A stretch of DNA of 64,000 nt. It comes from Siphonodentalium dalli. Lineage: Eukaryota > Mollusca > Scaphopoda > Gadilida > Siphonodentaliidae. The stretch spans positions 196,898,935 through 196,962,934 of the forward strand of contig CP136061.1 in NCBI GenBank assembly GCA_032622095.1, in the 5' to 3' direction. The notes beneath the pieces are model-generated. The model was not told the origin of the DNA, did no database searches, and worked only from the letters and a program-made list of their open reading frames with translations. The translations under genes were made by a program, and so were the position numbers. Shown here piece by piece: positions 25,511 through 36,606 of this stretch (its first letter is position 1; each line of letters opens with the position of its first letter).

Positions 25511-25640
25511 ACATGCGTGGGTTTAAAAAGTTTGAGAGCATTGGAGTTATACATGCGTGGGTTTAAAAAGTTTGAGAGCATTGGAGTTATACATGCGTGG
25601 GTTTAAAAAGTTTGAGAGGATTGGAGTTGTACATGCGTGG
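25511..25640 (+). repeat. 40-bp tandem repeat, just over 3 copies
   Basis: ACATGCGTGGGTTTAAAAAG followed by TTTGAGAGCATTGGAGTTAT repeats with an exact 40-bp period from 25511. The last copy is diverged. Confidence 0.9.
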
Positions 25641-27410
25641 GTAGATAAGCTTCCAGAAGGTTCCAAAATTATAAAATGAAGAGTTAAGATCCCGATTAAT
25701 GTTATTAGGAGAATTATTAAATAAACACTAATCAATAATCCCTCAATTTTAATTATATTGCACTATGTAATTAGCATATATATACCTAACAACATGAGGG
25801 ATTCAGAAAAAACTATAAATAATACATATACCCAATATTTCATTGTCATTATGTCTATTATTATAACTAATGGATATTTAATATCACTAAATAACACGGC
25901 ATTCATAAAACCATTCATTTCACACTCTTTTTTTCCCTCTACCTTTCTACAGTCTCAAAACAAAACAAAACGATACAAAAACTGCTTTGATTACCAACCA
26001 TGATCTGTAATATACTATTGTCATAATGTATTTGTCTCTGTTCAAAATAAAAATTATTATACAAAAGAAAAATAATTATTAAATAAAGTCATAAAAGATG
26101 ACAGTATACATAATATAATACATAATATAATTACATAGTGCAATAAATAAACTCCACTCATTAAAGGTGGAGTTTAAGTGATATAATCACTAACAAAACT
26201 ATGGGGAGGGGCGTGATATAGCCATTAAGGAGTCACACATCCATTGGGGAGACATTCTCCATCTTGCCCCTTCAGTACCGCTTATGCTGTTGGCACCCTC
26301 ATCATTGGTATCGACCGAGGCGTCATCAAGAAGGAAATAAACTCGCGAGACTCCGGATCCGACAAATACGAACTGACTGGTCATTGAGCGAGCTGGAACC
26401 CTACAAGGAACACCAGCGTTTAAAACCCGTTAAGGTGCGTACTATATATAGGGTTCCTATAGGATAGCGAACTTGTAGAAAACATCTAGATCGTTGCTTT
26501 CGTAATATATCTCATTTTATTTGTGGGAGGAATTATACGTCAAATGACTTATATACACCGGGGAGGGACTGATTGGGAGGGATTTACTATAGGTTATTGT
26601 AAGGTTTGATAAGCTAGTAATTAGAAAATTACAAAACAAGGGTGTGGTACAAATGACATTAACCTGAATTTGGAATATATATCAGGCTGGAGGGAAAGGG
26701 TGCAGTGAAATGTCACTAAGTGAAATTCCTCGTGAACTATTCTTCAGTTATGTGGCACTTATTTGAATCTAAGTCTGTCATTTCACGCACCAGTCTATAT
26801 ATTTATTTGCATTACACTAGTGTGGGTGGACTTGATGTCATTATGGTAGTTTTGATGTACATGCATTTCTGTTGCTGAAATGGGGGTGTATATACTGGTC
26901 AAAATTGAATAGGTTTGTGTTATGTGAGTTAATAAATAGTTTTATTATATGATCATACGTTTCTTTCCCAATTCCTATGTTCTGGGTTTGTAGGTTAGTT
27001 ATGTGATAAAATGGTGTTATTACTCATTATAATAATTTTATACCTAAATTCATATGTTCTTCTCCTGTGATTAAATTTTGAAAAATCGTTCAAAAATGAG
27101 GTCTTAGTCTACCAGATATGCCCATCATAGAATGGTACACTGAACCTATATCATGAATATAATTATGTTGGATGTAAACAAGTGATAGCTGTTTTAAATG
27201 TTGTTTATCTCACGCCCGAATAGACCAAATAAGGAGTTTGTGGTAGGAAGCGGGTAATGTATGCGATCTCAGCATCCAGCGGAATAGCCAGAGAAGTAAG
27301 TTCCTTTGTATAACCATATGACAAACGCATGAAATGTATTTGGGTGGACTGTTGTACCAGTAGCTCCCATGTCTGGAAGGTTATGAGTGCTTAAAGGTGA
27401 CGGGTTCCAT
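25641..27410. other. AT-rich intergenic, otherwise empty
   Basis: Apart from the candidate at 26276 I see nothing supportable. Near 26938 there is a TTTTATTATATGATCATACG segment like the borders of the foldback elements at 8.6-9.5 kb. Confidence 0.4.
26276..26387 (+). CDS. Possible terminal exon, unassigned
   Basis: A strong pyrimidine-rich acceptor (TTCTCCATCTTGCCCCTTCAG) precedes a frame entered in phase 2. It reads T-AYAVGTLIIGIDRGVIKK and then a polar tail ending SDKYELTGH and TGA. This looks like the end of a membrane protein, but phase 2 does not fit the phase-1 pattern of genes A and B and I find no partner exon upstream. It could be chance. Confidence 0.2.
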
Positions 27411-27424
27411 TATGTACTAGTAGC

Positions 27425-27600
27425 GGTGGTCAACAATGGCTTGTTGCCCTGTGAGGTGGTGTATATTGGAACCGCCACCTGCTGAGGCACCGCAATATAC
27501 AGTGAAGGCCCCGGTATGTTGCCCTGCTGCTAGATTGTATGTGCAGGAGCCGCCATCCGCTGAGGCACTGGCATACATAAGACATGCCCTGCTGCTGCGA
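27425..27600 (-). repeat. Outlying copies of the 78-bp minisatellite
   Basis: About two and a half units (GGAGCCGCCATCCGCTGAGG, GGTATGTTGCCCTGCTGC) of the repeat that forms the main array at 28036. They are separated from it by a copy of the GAATGGCGCGGGCC dispersed repeat. Confidence 0.75.
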
Positions 27601-28035
27601 ATATTCACATAGGTTCATACGAAACTTTTTTAATTCTGAAATAAGCTCATATAAGACGATGAATGGCGCGGGCCGCAGTGAAAACACATCATAAAGAGCG
27701 TTCATCACATACGTCATGTCCATGAAAAAGTAGATTAAATAGTGCCTATATGGGCTGTCTAGCTCTACGAGTTCCCAACTACGTCACCTTTCCTATCTTG
27801 TGTTATATATGTATACGCAAGATTTACAACTATGGAATATTTAAGTAAAACATATTGTACATTCATGCCCAGATAATCCCGGCTGATACATTCAACTAAA
27901 TCCCTTAGTTATTCGAAGCGTTATTATGTACTTTTATGTATGTATGCCGGTGCCTCACAATAAGCGTTATTATGTACTTTTATATCGAAACATATCGGTG
28001 ATTCAATATGTTCATGTCGACATGATGTCGATATG

Positions 28036-28605
28036 GTGCTAGGTGGTATGTATAGGAGCCGCCACCCGCTGAAGCACCAGCATAAATAAGACATGCCCCG
28101 GAATGTTGCCCTGCTGCTAGGTGGTATGTGCAGGAGCCACCACCCGCTGAATCACCGGCATAAATAAGACAAGCCCCGGTATGTTGCCCTGCTGGTAGAT
28201 GGTATGTACAGGAGCCGCCACCCGCTGAATCACCGGCATAAATAAGACATGCCCCGGTATGTTGCCCTGCTGGTAGATGGTATGTACAGGAGCCGCCACC
28301 CGCTGAAGCACCGGCATAAATAAGACATGCCTCGGAATGTTGCCCTGCTGTTATGTGGTATGTGCGGGAGCCGCCACCCACTGAATCACCGGCATACATA
28401 AGACATGCCCCGGAATGTTGCCCTGTTGCTAGATGGTAGGTGCAGGAGCCGCCACCCGCTGAAGCACCGGCATACATAAGACATGCCCCGGAATGTTGCC
28501 TTGTTGCTAAGTGGTATGTACAGAGCCGTCACCCGCTGAAGCATCGGCATAGACAAGACATGCCCCGGTATGTTCCCTTGTTGGTGGAAGGTAGACATTG
28601 GTGCC
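28036..28605 (-). repeat. 78-bp minisatellite, about 7 copies, open on the minus strand
   Basis: The unit contains GGAGCCGCCACCCGCTGAAG and GGTATGTTGCCCTGCTGCTA and repeats every 78 bp (for example 28174 and 28252). On the minus strand it reads through as a 26-residue repeat of the form YAGASAGGGSCTYHLAAGQH plus SGACLI, open from 28477 to 27980. A 1-bp loss in the copy near 28520 shifts the frame of the outer copies. No start signal, splice site or partner exon supports translation; a period divisible by 3 is enough to explain the long frame. I treat it as non-coding repeat. Confidence 0.8.
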
Positions 28606-28687
28606 ACCACCTGATAAGGCCCAGGAATAGATAAAACGGGCCCTGACCGGGAACACGCCATAGAAAGCACGAGTCTATCAGCTGCAG

Positions 28688-28860
28688 TGACCGTAGTAAT
28701 GGGGGCTGTCGTTGTCACATCTAACGATGCCGCAGCATCTGATGCCACCGATGCAACGGACCGACGAGGTCTTCCCCCTGTCATTGTCACTACCTCCGTC
28801 ACAACCGCAGCAGCCGTCGCCCTTATCCTAGTATCTGGCATGCTAAACCAATACAGCTAA
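28688..28860 (+). CDS. Possible terminal exon of a third paralogue (hydrophobic C-terminus)
   Basis: A GC-rich segment is open on the plus strand from about 28618 and ends at TAA 28858-28860. Entered in phase 1 after CAGCTGCAG it begins V-TVVMGAVVVTSNDAAASD and ends in a hydrophobic run, PPVIVTTSVTTAAAVALILV, then SGMLNQYS and the stop. From that acceptor the exon is 173 nt, exactly the size of the terminal exon of gene A, with the same phase and the same initial Val. Residue identity is not evident and the pyrimidine tract is weak. It lies 0.5 kb before gene B. It may be the end of a decayed gene whose other exons I cannot find. A minus-strand frame also crosses it but lacks support. Confidence 0.3.
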
Positions 28861-29381
28861 TCAACGAAGAGTTGTCTAAAGAGTTCACCCAAACATAACA
28901 CTAACAGGCGTATCCAAGTGTCTATTGATACAACACAATTGCTAACATACTAGTACATGTACCATTTGTCATGAAAATATTAATTTCATTAATGGTTCAG
29001 TGACAAAATTGAAGTGTTACAATGGTAACTTAAAGTTTGAGCTTTAGTGACATCTCTGAATTAGCACCCGGTCCAAAAGGTTTGGAAGAATTCACATGCA
29101 TGAGTTTTCTGCACTATAAATATCACATACGATTATTGCACAACAAAAATCTATATAGCGCAGTTGTATGGATCTACCCACCGCGGCATGTCATTAGACG
29201 TAATATGTGCAGCGGCTGAGTCCCGAGAAGTTCGCATCAGAAAAGGTTATTGATTTATCTGCGTTACGTACGAGCCCATATTTATCTAGTATACTGACAA
29301 CAGAACATTATCGAATGCGTCGACATTATGGAATGAACATTTAAATCTAATTTTAATGTTTTTTTCTCTTGGATATGACAA

Positions 29382-29439
29382 ATGTATCATTTTGGATGGA
29401 ATATCGCGGTCTTGGTGGGCGTGATTGGAATTGTATATG
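29382..29439 (+). CDS. Gene B first coding exon: signal peptide
   Basis: ATG at 29382 opens MYHFGWN-IAVLVGVIGIVYG, a short N-terminus and hydrophobic core typical of a secretory signal peptide. It ends at a consensus donor (G then GTAAGT) in phase 1, the phase used by all later exons of the gene. An ATG seven bases earlier is in another frame and gives no hydrophobic core, so I prefer 29382. Signal cleavage is likely near the exon end, after VYG or slightly beyond. The exon starts a gene of eight recognised exons reaching to 62681. No convincing TATA box is visible. It could be chance, but the combination of core, donor and phase in the right place is good. Confidence 0.6.
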
Positions 29440-29519
29440 GTAAGTACCACATGTGTACAATTAAAGTTTCTCTGTCCGATTTGACACTAGTTTGCATTAT
29501 TTTGCATTAGTTAACGTTA

Positions 29520-29872
29520 AAGTGATATGAAACACTCCGCTAGGGTGATCAAATATAAATGGAGAACAATCTTGTTCAAAGTAGTAATTTTTACAAATAT
29601 TATATCCAATTTGACAACACACACCGTCATTCTTATATATTAATTAAACGCAGTGACTCTCGATGACGAAATCGACGATAGATGCGTCCCGAATCGAATA
29701 GTAAATATTTACAATTGAGCGTAGTTCAGACGATGTTTTCTATGGAGTGGTACGGTCAATTTGCTTAAGATTTTCGGCGTTGTTAGTAGAATGGTACATT
29801 CATCCAGTTGGCATAGTGCCCTGATACTAACTTACCAGTTTCACACACCCGAACAAGTATATAATATGTCTT
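29520..29872 (-). repeat. Dispersed 355-390-bp element, copy 1 (inverted)
   Basis: Contains ATGAAACACTCCG, CACACACCGTCATTCTTATA, GAGTGATTCTCGATGRYGAAATCG-like and AACGCCGAAAATC-like blocks shared, on the other strand, with about 32236-32606 and 42728-43116. One end reads TTAAAGTGATATGAAACACT and the other TTAAAGACATATTATATACT (complement), so a TTAA target is possible. No coding content. Confidence 0.65.
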
Positions 29873-29879
29873 TAAGCTT

Positions 29880-32230
29880 ACCAATCAAATAAAAAAAAGG
29901 AACAATACTTGCAATAAACATAATGTGTACTATACAGGCATAGCGACTATCCACGAAACCATCCACAGTTTAAGTTGAATATTCATAATTCGGAACGATC
30001 TTTATCATATACTGATTTTGGATGACGGTAACATGACGCTTTTTTACTAGACGGGATCGTTGGATGAATTCAATGTGCAAAGTTGTTATGAAATTATGTG
30101 TCTACCAAGGACTATAACTATGTATCGTGTATATATTGTACTTAGATGTAAAACAAACAAAAATCACATTGGTTCAAGTAATGGCACAATCGAGTTATGA
30201 CATCCAACTTAAGTTGTCCATTTTATTGTAAGTTTGTGTGCTTTCAACTGTTCGACAATAGCTATTAAGTCGTCCAACGTACATATATCATCGACAGAAA
30301 CCATGTATACGGCTCTGCATGACACCGTGCCCAATCGAGTTCGTATATTAGTTATGATGTTTTTCTCTTAAAACATTTTCTGCCTTGAGCATATATAATT
30401 ATGGCGTGGATAGACGCGCGAGTATATTACATATCATCGAAACGGTTGATTTAAATTTTTCGAATTAATTGAGATAAAAACTCTTTATGTTTTACGGCGT
30501 CAGCTAAAGACTGGCTCTTTACTGTTCCATGAGGGTTAACAGTAGGAATTTTTTGACTTGAATGGGTCTTTCTCGGACAAGTAGAGTCCACATATGCGTA
30601 TTTACATATATGCTATATACGTTCACACAGCTGACAAACTTGTCACATAATGTACATATGCCATTTCTCATATCAGGCATATCATATGGTATGTGAGCCA
30701 TACCTTGTTAAATATCAACATATATACAATTTAAAATGTTTAATAAATTATCGGCTACAAAATTGTACTGGTGGTCCTTAACCACAACGATTGTGTCACA
30801 TTTAACAACAAGCAATTCGCTTGGGCGTCACTTGGGACACTAAGGCATCGCGTCTGGTTTGAACTACATTCATGACCGCTTACAGGCGTTAATGTTAGTA
30901 TCACTGGAGAAGAATCGGGTTATGATGTTTACCTATTCCATTAGAACATGTAGATTGGGTCGCACTCTCTAGGGGTCGGGATAAAAGCTCATTAATGAAA
31001 CGATTGGGGGGGGGGGGGAGGGGGGGGGGGGGGCTAATGGTTAATGATAAATCAAAATTGGACATATTGTTTGTTTGTTGTGGGGAAGCATCGTTTATGT
31101 TGGTGTATTGGATCGCCCTCTCGGGGGTTGAGATCCATGCTTGATAACGAATGGGAACAAAGAGCTAAACTATATTGCATATCGTTGCGTGATATATTGT
31201 AGCATTACAAAATATTTGTCTTTGCTTACCACATGAACGGGGTGCAGGGCCATGGCGACAAGGCGGGGTTTGGAGTGGGTGTATTACCCCAATGTTGAAC
31301 AGTTGGAAATTTCATACCTGACACATTAGTTGGAAATTTCACACCAACAATATGTTGAAATTGTTCTCGTTGTTTGACTTTCCAACAATTTGTTAGTGTG
31401 GAATTTATTGTCTTTAGACCAACATTTGCATATTTTCCTACCTTTGGTCAAATGCTGGACTGAAATGGCCATTAGTTAGTTGGAAATTTTCCAACGTTAT
31501 GGGTATGTCAAGTTGGAATTTTTCAGCAATTCAGTCAAAAACTGCTACTAGTAACTAATTTAAGAAAAAACAAATCGGTTTGTCTGGTTTTAGACCTCTC
31601 TATGTTAGGGTTTTGAAATTTTCAGGTTCAGATCTGAAAATGTTATCTCACTGTGCCGAAACAATGGTCGACACAGCGGGGTATGTTCACCCCTGCAGGC
31701 TAGCGGTCACAAACATACTGATCCATTTAGAATAGCCTACCATGCAGACATGTGTGGGAACTGTTGGGGAAAATATAAGCCCATGCTGGGAGAAGATGAA
31801 AATGGAATTTCGCAAATTTATGAGTTCGGTGTGGTTCAAGGGGAGGGGTGTATAGTCGGATATTCCAATGTGGACACCCCCAGTGGAGATCCTCTGGCCA
31901 CGTCCCTTATGGGGGTGTTTTGAATTTTCCCCGATAAATTCGCTCGCCCGTAAAGTCGACCAACAGGAACGGATTTATCAAACAGACTGTACAGCAAGTA
32001 ATGGCTGGTAAAATCGTAATATAGTTGACGGATGCCTGATAAATGGGGGCTGTTTTATATACAACAAAACTAATTGACAGAGTGTCGGTATCTTTAGATG
32101 GACTTTGTCACACACCGAAGAAATTGATTCTCTATCCGTTGTACTGTTAGGACATCACGGCTGAGGTTAATTTGATTACGTAAACCATACACGCCGCCGT
32201 AATTCAACCCGTTGCTTTTGTGAAACCTCT
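29880..32230. other. Gene B intron 1, repeats only
   Basis: No exon is recognised. 31006-31033 is a G13-A-G14 tract. About 31300-31510 is a copy of the dispersed TTGGAAATTT repeat with GACCAACATTTGCATATTTT and CCTACCTTTGGTCAAATG blocks. Confidence 0.45.
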
Positions 32231-32235
32231 CTAGT

Positions 32236-32606
32236 TAAAGACATGTTATGTACTGTTCGGTGCGTGGAACTGATATATAAAGTTAATATTCAGGCGCTAT
32301 ATATGACAACTGGAGGAATGTAACATTCTACTAACATCGCCGAAAATTTGAAGCAAATCGATCGTACCAATCCATAGAAAACATCATTCGTAAGAACTAC
32401 GCTCAATTGTAAATATTTAATACTCGATTCGGGGCGCATCTATCCGCATAAACTAACGAAAGCGATTTCGCCATCGAGAGTCACTGCATTTAATTCATAT
32501 ATGAGAATGACGGTGTGTGTTGTCAATTTAGATATACTATTTGTAAAAATTACTCAAAAATTATCTATTTCTATTTGATCACCATACCGGAGTGTTCAAC
32601 ATCACT
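32236..32606 (+). repeat. Dispersed 355-390-bp element, copy 2
   Basis: Shares TTAAAGACATGTTATGTACT, CATTCTACTAACATCGCCGA, CGATTCGGGGCGCATCTATC, ATGAGAATGACGGTGTGTGT and GGAGTGTTCAACATCACTTT blocks in order with the copy at 42728-43116 and inversely with that at 29520. Confidence 0.65.
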
Positions 32607-32930
32607 TTACCCACACCCAGCGATAACAATTTAAAGACATTATCTCAGAGTCATCTCCCATACACAGAGGGCCTGAGAAACGATCGCGAACTTATAACTA
32701 CATATATTATTTATTTGTGAGTGTTGTTGAAAATACGAAAACGTAATCGTAACTACCTATAGGGATAACTATACAACGAACAGAAAGAACACGAATTACA
32801 GTGACGTCATATCATAGTCGCAATTCTTATATGGTGTAGTTCATTATGCGAAAGATGTTCATATTATCAGGTTTACGCTACTAAGTGACTCATTTGTTCA
32901 ATTGTGTATACAACTGTGGGAACTATTTAA

Positions 32931-33286
32931 CCCTTTACCCAACAGAACGCCCAGAAACGCCCTAACAGCCTAAATTATCTTCGGTCTGTCTCAATAAAAC
33001 CATGGAAATATGGGTATCATTGGAACCGGCTCATTGAGCACATTGTGATAGTTACAGTTATGCCCTGTGCCAATGCATTCTCTTATATATGCGAGTCGAC
33101 CATAGGTCGCCTCGCATATATAAGAGAATGCATTGGCCTAAAAAAAACTTTTTTTAACACTTTTTACCATTTTTTCTTTAATATGTGTTAAGCCAATGCA
33201 TTCTCTTATATATGCGAGGCGACCTATGGTCGACTCGCATATATAAGAGAATGCATTGGCACAGGACCGTTCTGTTGGGTAAAGGG
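32931..33286. mobile_element. TTAA-flanked (piggyBac-like) MITE carrying two hairpins
   Basis: Perfect inverted ends CCCTTTACCCAACAGAAC are bounded by TTAA at 32927-32930 and 33287-33290. The interior holds two copies, in opposite orientation, of a hairpin built on CCAATGCATTCTCTTATATA and TGCGAGTCGACCATAGGTCG. The whole 356 bp is close to one large palindrome. The same hairpin recurs inside the elements at 43274 and 54945. No transposase. TTAA plus a CCCTTT end suggests piggyBac mobilisation. Confidence 0.8.
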
Positions 33287-33312
33287 TTAATGTATGTGTT
33301 CTTCCCCACCAG

Positions 33313-33381
33313 TGTTTATTGTGAATGGCAGTGGAACCCGAAGAATTACTCGGCGATCAACAAGACAAGTAACAAAACGAG
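33313..33381 (+). CDS. Gene B exon 2: short basic linker
   Basis: A 69-nt candidate exon with a pyrimidine-rich acceptor (TTCTTCCCCACCAG) and a consensus donor (GAG then GTAAGC), phase 1 at both ends. It encodes V-FIVNGSGTRRITRRSTRQVT-KRG: one N-glycosylation sequon (NGS), then a run rich in Arg and Thr ending in Lys-Arg, a possible dibasic processing site. No domain is recognised. It would join the signal peptide to the first TSP1 repeat without frame change. The acceptor lies only 22 bases after the TTAA duplication of the MITE at 32931-33286, so the branch point is probably at or inside that duplication. Short length limits confidence. Confidence 0.5.
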
Positions 33382-34299
33382 GTAAGCTCATATAAAATGA
33401 AAATAATGAAGAATTTATTTAGATTCTCCATGCATTACCACAGTTTGTGATCCACGCAATGAGATACTAACATGATTGGTGTATCTGGGCAAAGGCGTGA
33501 GTTGCTTATCAGTGGTCGGCTGCTTATACCGGCAGTGAGGTGATTTTCAGTCGAACATAACCATCTGCTAACATGTAACCGTAATTCGTCCCACATGGCT
33601 AAGGTGGTGCACCTGGATTACTGTTCCAAATATGCGGAATTGTAACTAGATTCGTGTATCTGAGCACGTTGGCCAAATTGTACCAATCGCTTACCATGTA
33701 TTCGGATTTCTGCGAAGGTGATGTCGATTCCGTTCAGTGCACCATCTCAACACCTTTAATATCGGCATTTATTGACATTGTCAACAACATTGATAGAAAA
33801 ACGAGGAGGTGTACTATACGCCTCTAATTAAATTGCGTGTTGGTCAAAAAAAAATCTATAAATTTATTCAATATAATGTTTTTTGTTCATAATGGAACTA
33901 TTGATATTTTAGACGACATTATGAATTTGGAAGATGTGGATTGCCTGCGCAGACTATGTTCATTCGTCCGACTGATAAATCTTAAGTTAAATGATATTGA
34001 CTAATATGCAGTTTGTTGTTTTTGTTGTTGTGGTTGTTGTTGTTGTTGTTGTTGAATATAACGATGATAATGGTACTGGCGATTGTGACGACGAGTAGAC
34101 GAAGACGTTAATGTGATTACAACGAAGACGGTGATACTGATGACGACTGCCATGATGTTGATAATGATGACGGTGATGGGAAGTTCGTGTATATATTGTA
34201 CAAATACTGCAAAATTCTCAATCTTTTGTATATATTTTCTACTTGTATCTCAATATCTTTTTGATAAGAGAATAAACGTATTATACAAGCTACTATAGA
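33382..34299. other. Gene B intron 2, mostly featureless
   Basis: Only a (TTG)n stretch near 34013-34055 and adjoining GATGA-rich sequence stand out. No exon is supported. Confidence 0.5.
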
Positions 34300-35450
34300 C
34301 ATTCAAAAACTAGATGTTCGAGCTCGAAGGGCAACACCATCTAGTTTCTGAATGTCCAGTCGCGAGTCCATAAACCTACTTAAAACACACTTTTGAGATA
34401 TGCAAGCATTAAAGGTACGGTTGGCCTTTGCAGTGGGTGTGCTGTGAAAATATTTCAACCGGTCAAAAACCGCCACAAACAGAAAGAATATTAAAATGTA
34501 GACAGACTTTGTCCGTATACAAATAAGAAATATCGCATAAACAGTATGTTATTGTCATATGTTTGACCATTGTTATGTAAACAAATGCATAAAAAGTTAC
34601 GTTTCTGGTGTTTGTTTATATCATGATGGTAATCATAGAGAGCGTTCTTTGTTGCTGAATTCCTGATATGGAACTAATAAAGAGCGTTTATATCATTTGT
34701 GTGCGATTAGCCAGTAACAATATGCTGTCTTCTGTAACACAATCATGCTCTTGCTAAGGTAAAATATAGTAGATCTTTATGATAGCATGCTGTTTACGCG
34801 ATGGTCATGGTATATATGAACGAAACTGTATGCGTTTTAATGTTTTTTTCTGTTTACGGTGATTGGAACAAATATGAATATGTTCGACAACAAAGGCCTC
34901 ACGTGCCTTTAATCACGTTTCATACCGAAGAACAATTCCGATAAATCTCGACACATTAGATATATACATGTAAGATGTTTTTTTTCTGTCGAATGAGAAC
35001 AAAACCACACCCCTTGGCACGCTTCATGTGAGTGAGTTGCACGTGGACTTTGCCGTGAACACAATTGTAGACATGTGTACCGCCACAACACTGTTCGATG
35101 CAAGCAAACATATAATACAATATTTGTTCTGTGCTGTACATAGCGCACTCTAGATACGCAGATAGGCACGTATGTAGTTTATGTTTTTGAGACGATGCAT
35201 TCGTTGTATTGTGTGCAGACAATGAACAGTAACTCTATTACCGAAGTTTACTCCATGACCGAAGTCTCGCATGATGACATGAATGTTTTAATGTGACTGA
35301 TACCCCCTATATGCAAATTAGCAACACCTCTGCCTACTGAATTATGCAGGTCTCAAAAGCTCTATGCAAATGTTTGGTTTTACACGAATGTCGACTTTTG
35401 ATATAAAGCATGGCATTTTGTTCCCATTAGGAAAATAGAAAGTCGAGGTA
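34300..35450 (+). repeat. Dispersed repeat related to 40019-40530, interrupted by a MITE
   Basis: The left part has a GACATTCAAAAACTAGATG hairpin as at 40019-40113. After the MITE at 34413-34908, the right part (CATACCGAAGAACAATTCCG, GATAAATCTCGAC, ATGAGAACAAAACCAC, ATGCAAATTAGC) follows the order of 40158-40480. Together they form one diverged repeat copy with an insertion. Confidence 0.6.
34413..34908 (-). mobile_element. TTAA-flanked MITE, family 1, copy 2 (inverted)
   Basis: 496 bp. Ends AGGTACGGTTGGCCTTTG and the complement of AGGCACGTGAGGCCTTTG, flanked by TTAA on both sides. It is the reverse complement of 1914-2399 along its length with scattered substitutions. It sits inside the repeat at 34300-35450, whose relative at 40019-40530 lacks it. 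Confidence 0.75.
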
Positions 35451-35552
35451 AAACAAATAAAGGAGATGGGTTATAAGATGGTGTACGGCGCTAAATATAT
35501 ATTGGATTTTGGCTTTCCTATGCCTACCCCTTTACCTTTGAATTGTGAACAG

Positions 35553-35696
35553 GTACCTGGTCATCATGGCATGGGACATGTAGTGTGACATGTGGAAGTG
35601 GCCGGAAGAGGGAGACGAGAAGCTGTAGTGTTGGCAGTTGCTCAGGCTCAGGCTTACGTAGTACGAGTTGTCAAAAGAGGACATGTCCAGAGACAG
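35553..35696 (+). CDS. Gene B exon 3: thrombospondin type 1 repeat
   Basis: 144 nt, phase 1 at both ends (acceptor GTGAACAG, donor GTAAAA). It encodes TWSSWHGTCSVTCGSGRKRE, TRSCSVGSC and a C-terminal CQKRTCPET segment. It has the WxxW pair, the CSVTCG motif, basic residues for the Trp/Arg ladder, and six cysteines, at a normal TSP1 length of 48 residues. WxxW is the usual C-mannosylation site and CSxxCG an O-fucosylation context in this family. It is the first of four TSP1 repeats and lies on the same strand and phase as its neighbours. The domain call is firm. Confidence 0.9.
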
Positions 35697-35699
35697 GTA

Positions 35700-36445
35700 A
35701 AACTCAGCTTATGACCTACTGTTTAGTACCCCCCTCAGATTTGGTAAAAATGTTCAACAGTTAGTTCGAAATTTCACATCAAAATAGGTTGAACTTGTTC
35801 TAGTTTGATTTTCCAATCTGCAATTGGTGGGGAACTTGTTGCTTTTGGACCAGTGGTCGCATATCACCTGACTTTTGGTAAAACGTTTGGACCGAAATAA
35901 CCATCAGTTGGACAGTGTCCGACCTTACAGAAGGAGGGCGTCAGCAGTCAAGTTGGACCTGTTGTATAAAAAACCCCCAAAATTCATGCATTTTGAATGT
36001 GTACGCGGTCCCTAACGAAGCAAAGTTGAAAGTGAATATTTTGTGATGAAATATGCTACATACCAATATTTATGCGAAAATTATTTCACTCAATTAGCTA
36101 ATTCCTTCCTAAGTTTTTAGATCTTTAGGATTTTTAAAAATTATTATTCAGAATGCGTAATGAGATAACATGAACCTTACCATAATAATTATGTTACATG
36201 ATCAGAGCCTTTTTTGCCAAAAGAGATTGGAGGCGGCAATTGATAGCGACATTACTGCAGATGTACCGATAATTTGTTATCATTATAATCTATATACATA
36301 TATAATAGTAGGATGGCTGTCTATCTGTCTGTCTGTCTTCCTCTTCGCAATTTTTTCCCAGACCCTTGGACATATCTCAACTAAACGGCGTTCGATTTTC
36401 AATATTTTGATTTAAAGAATTTTGTTTAATTTAGCTAAGAAGTTA
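35700..36445. other. Gene B intron 3, first part
   Basis: About 35755-35925 is another copy of the dispersed TTGGAAATTT repeat. A (TCTG)n run near 36316-36340 within AT-rich sequence resembles the 5' region of the Helitron-like elements, but no 3' hairpin follows. No exon is seen. Confidence 0.4.
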
Positions 36446-36606
36446 CAGGGGGTACTGTACACTAAATCCGGCCATTTGTAATTTTGAGCACATGAGTGTA
36501 TTTTGCATTCATCCATGGCTCAAATTTATTCATTTGTTGTATATAATATGTTGAGTATAAAAGGAGATGGTCCCATAAATGGCCGGATTTTGGGTACAGT
36601 CCCCCT
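36446..36606. mobile_element. Small MITE with roughly 28-bp inverted ends
   Basis: The left CAGGGGGTACTGTAC and AAATCCGGCCATTT blocks are matched by the right complement AAATGGCCGGATTTTGGG and TACAGTCCCCCTT. About 160 bp, non-coding. The superfamily is not clear from the target site. Confidence 0.65.

Noticed and set aside
28386-28841. 151-codon minus-strand frame rich in Ala, Val and Thr
   Set aside because: Covers the candidate plus-strand terminal exon and then the minisatellite in a different frame from its open one. No start or splice context.
33600-33750. Possible SINE or tRNA-like sequence
   Set aside because: No acceptable B box or flanking duplication could be found.
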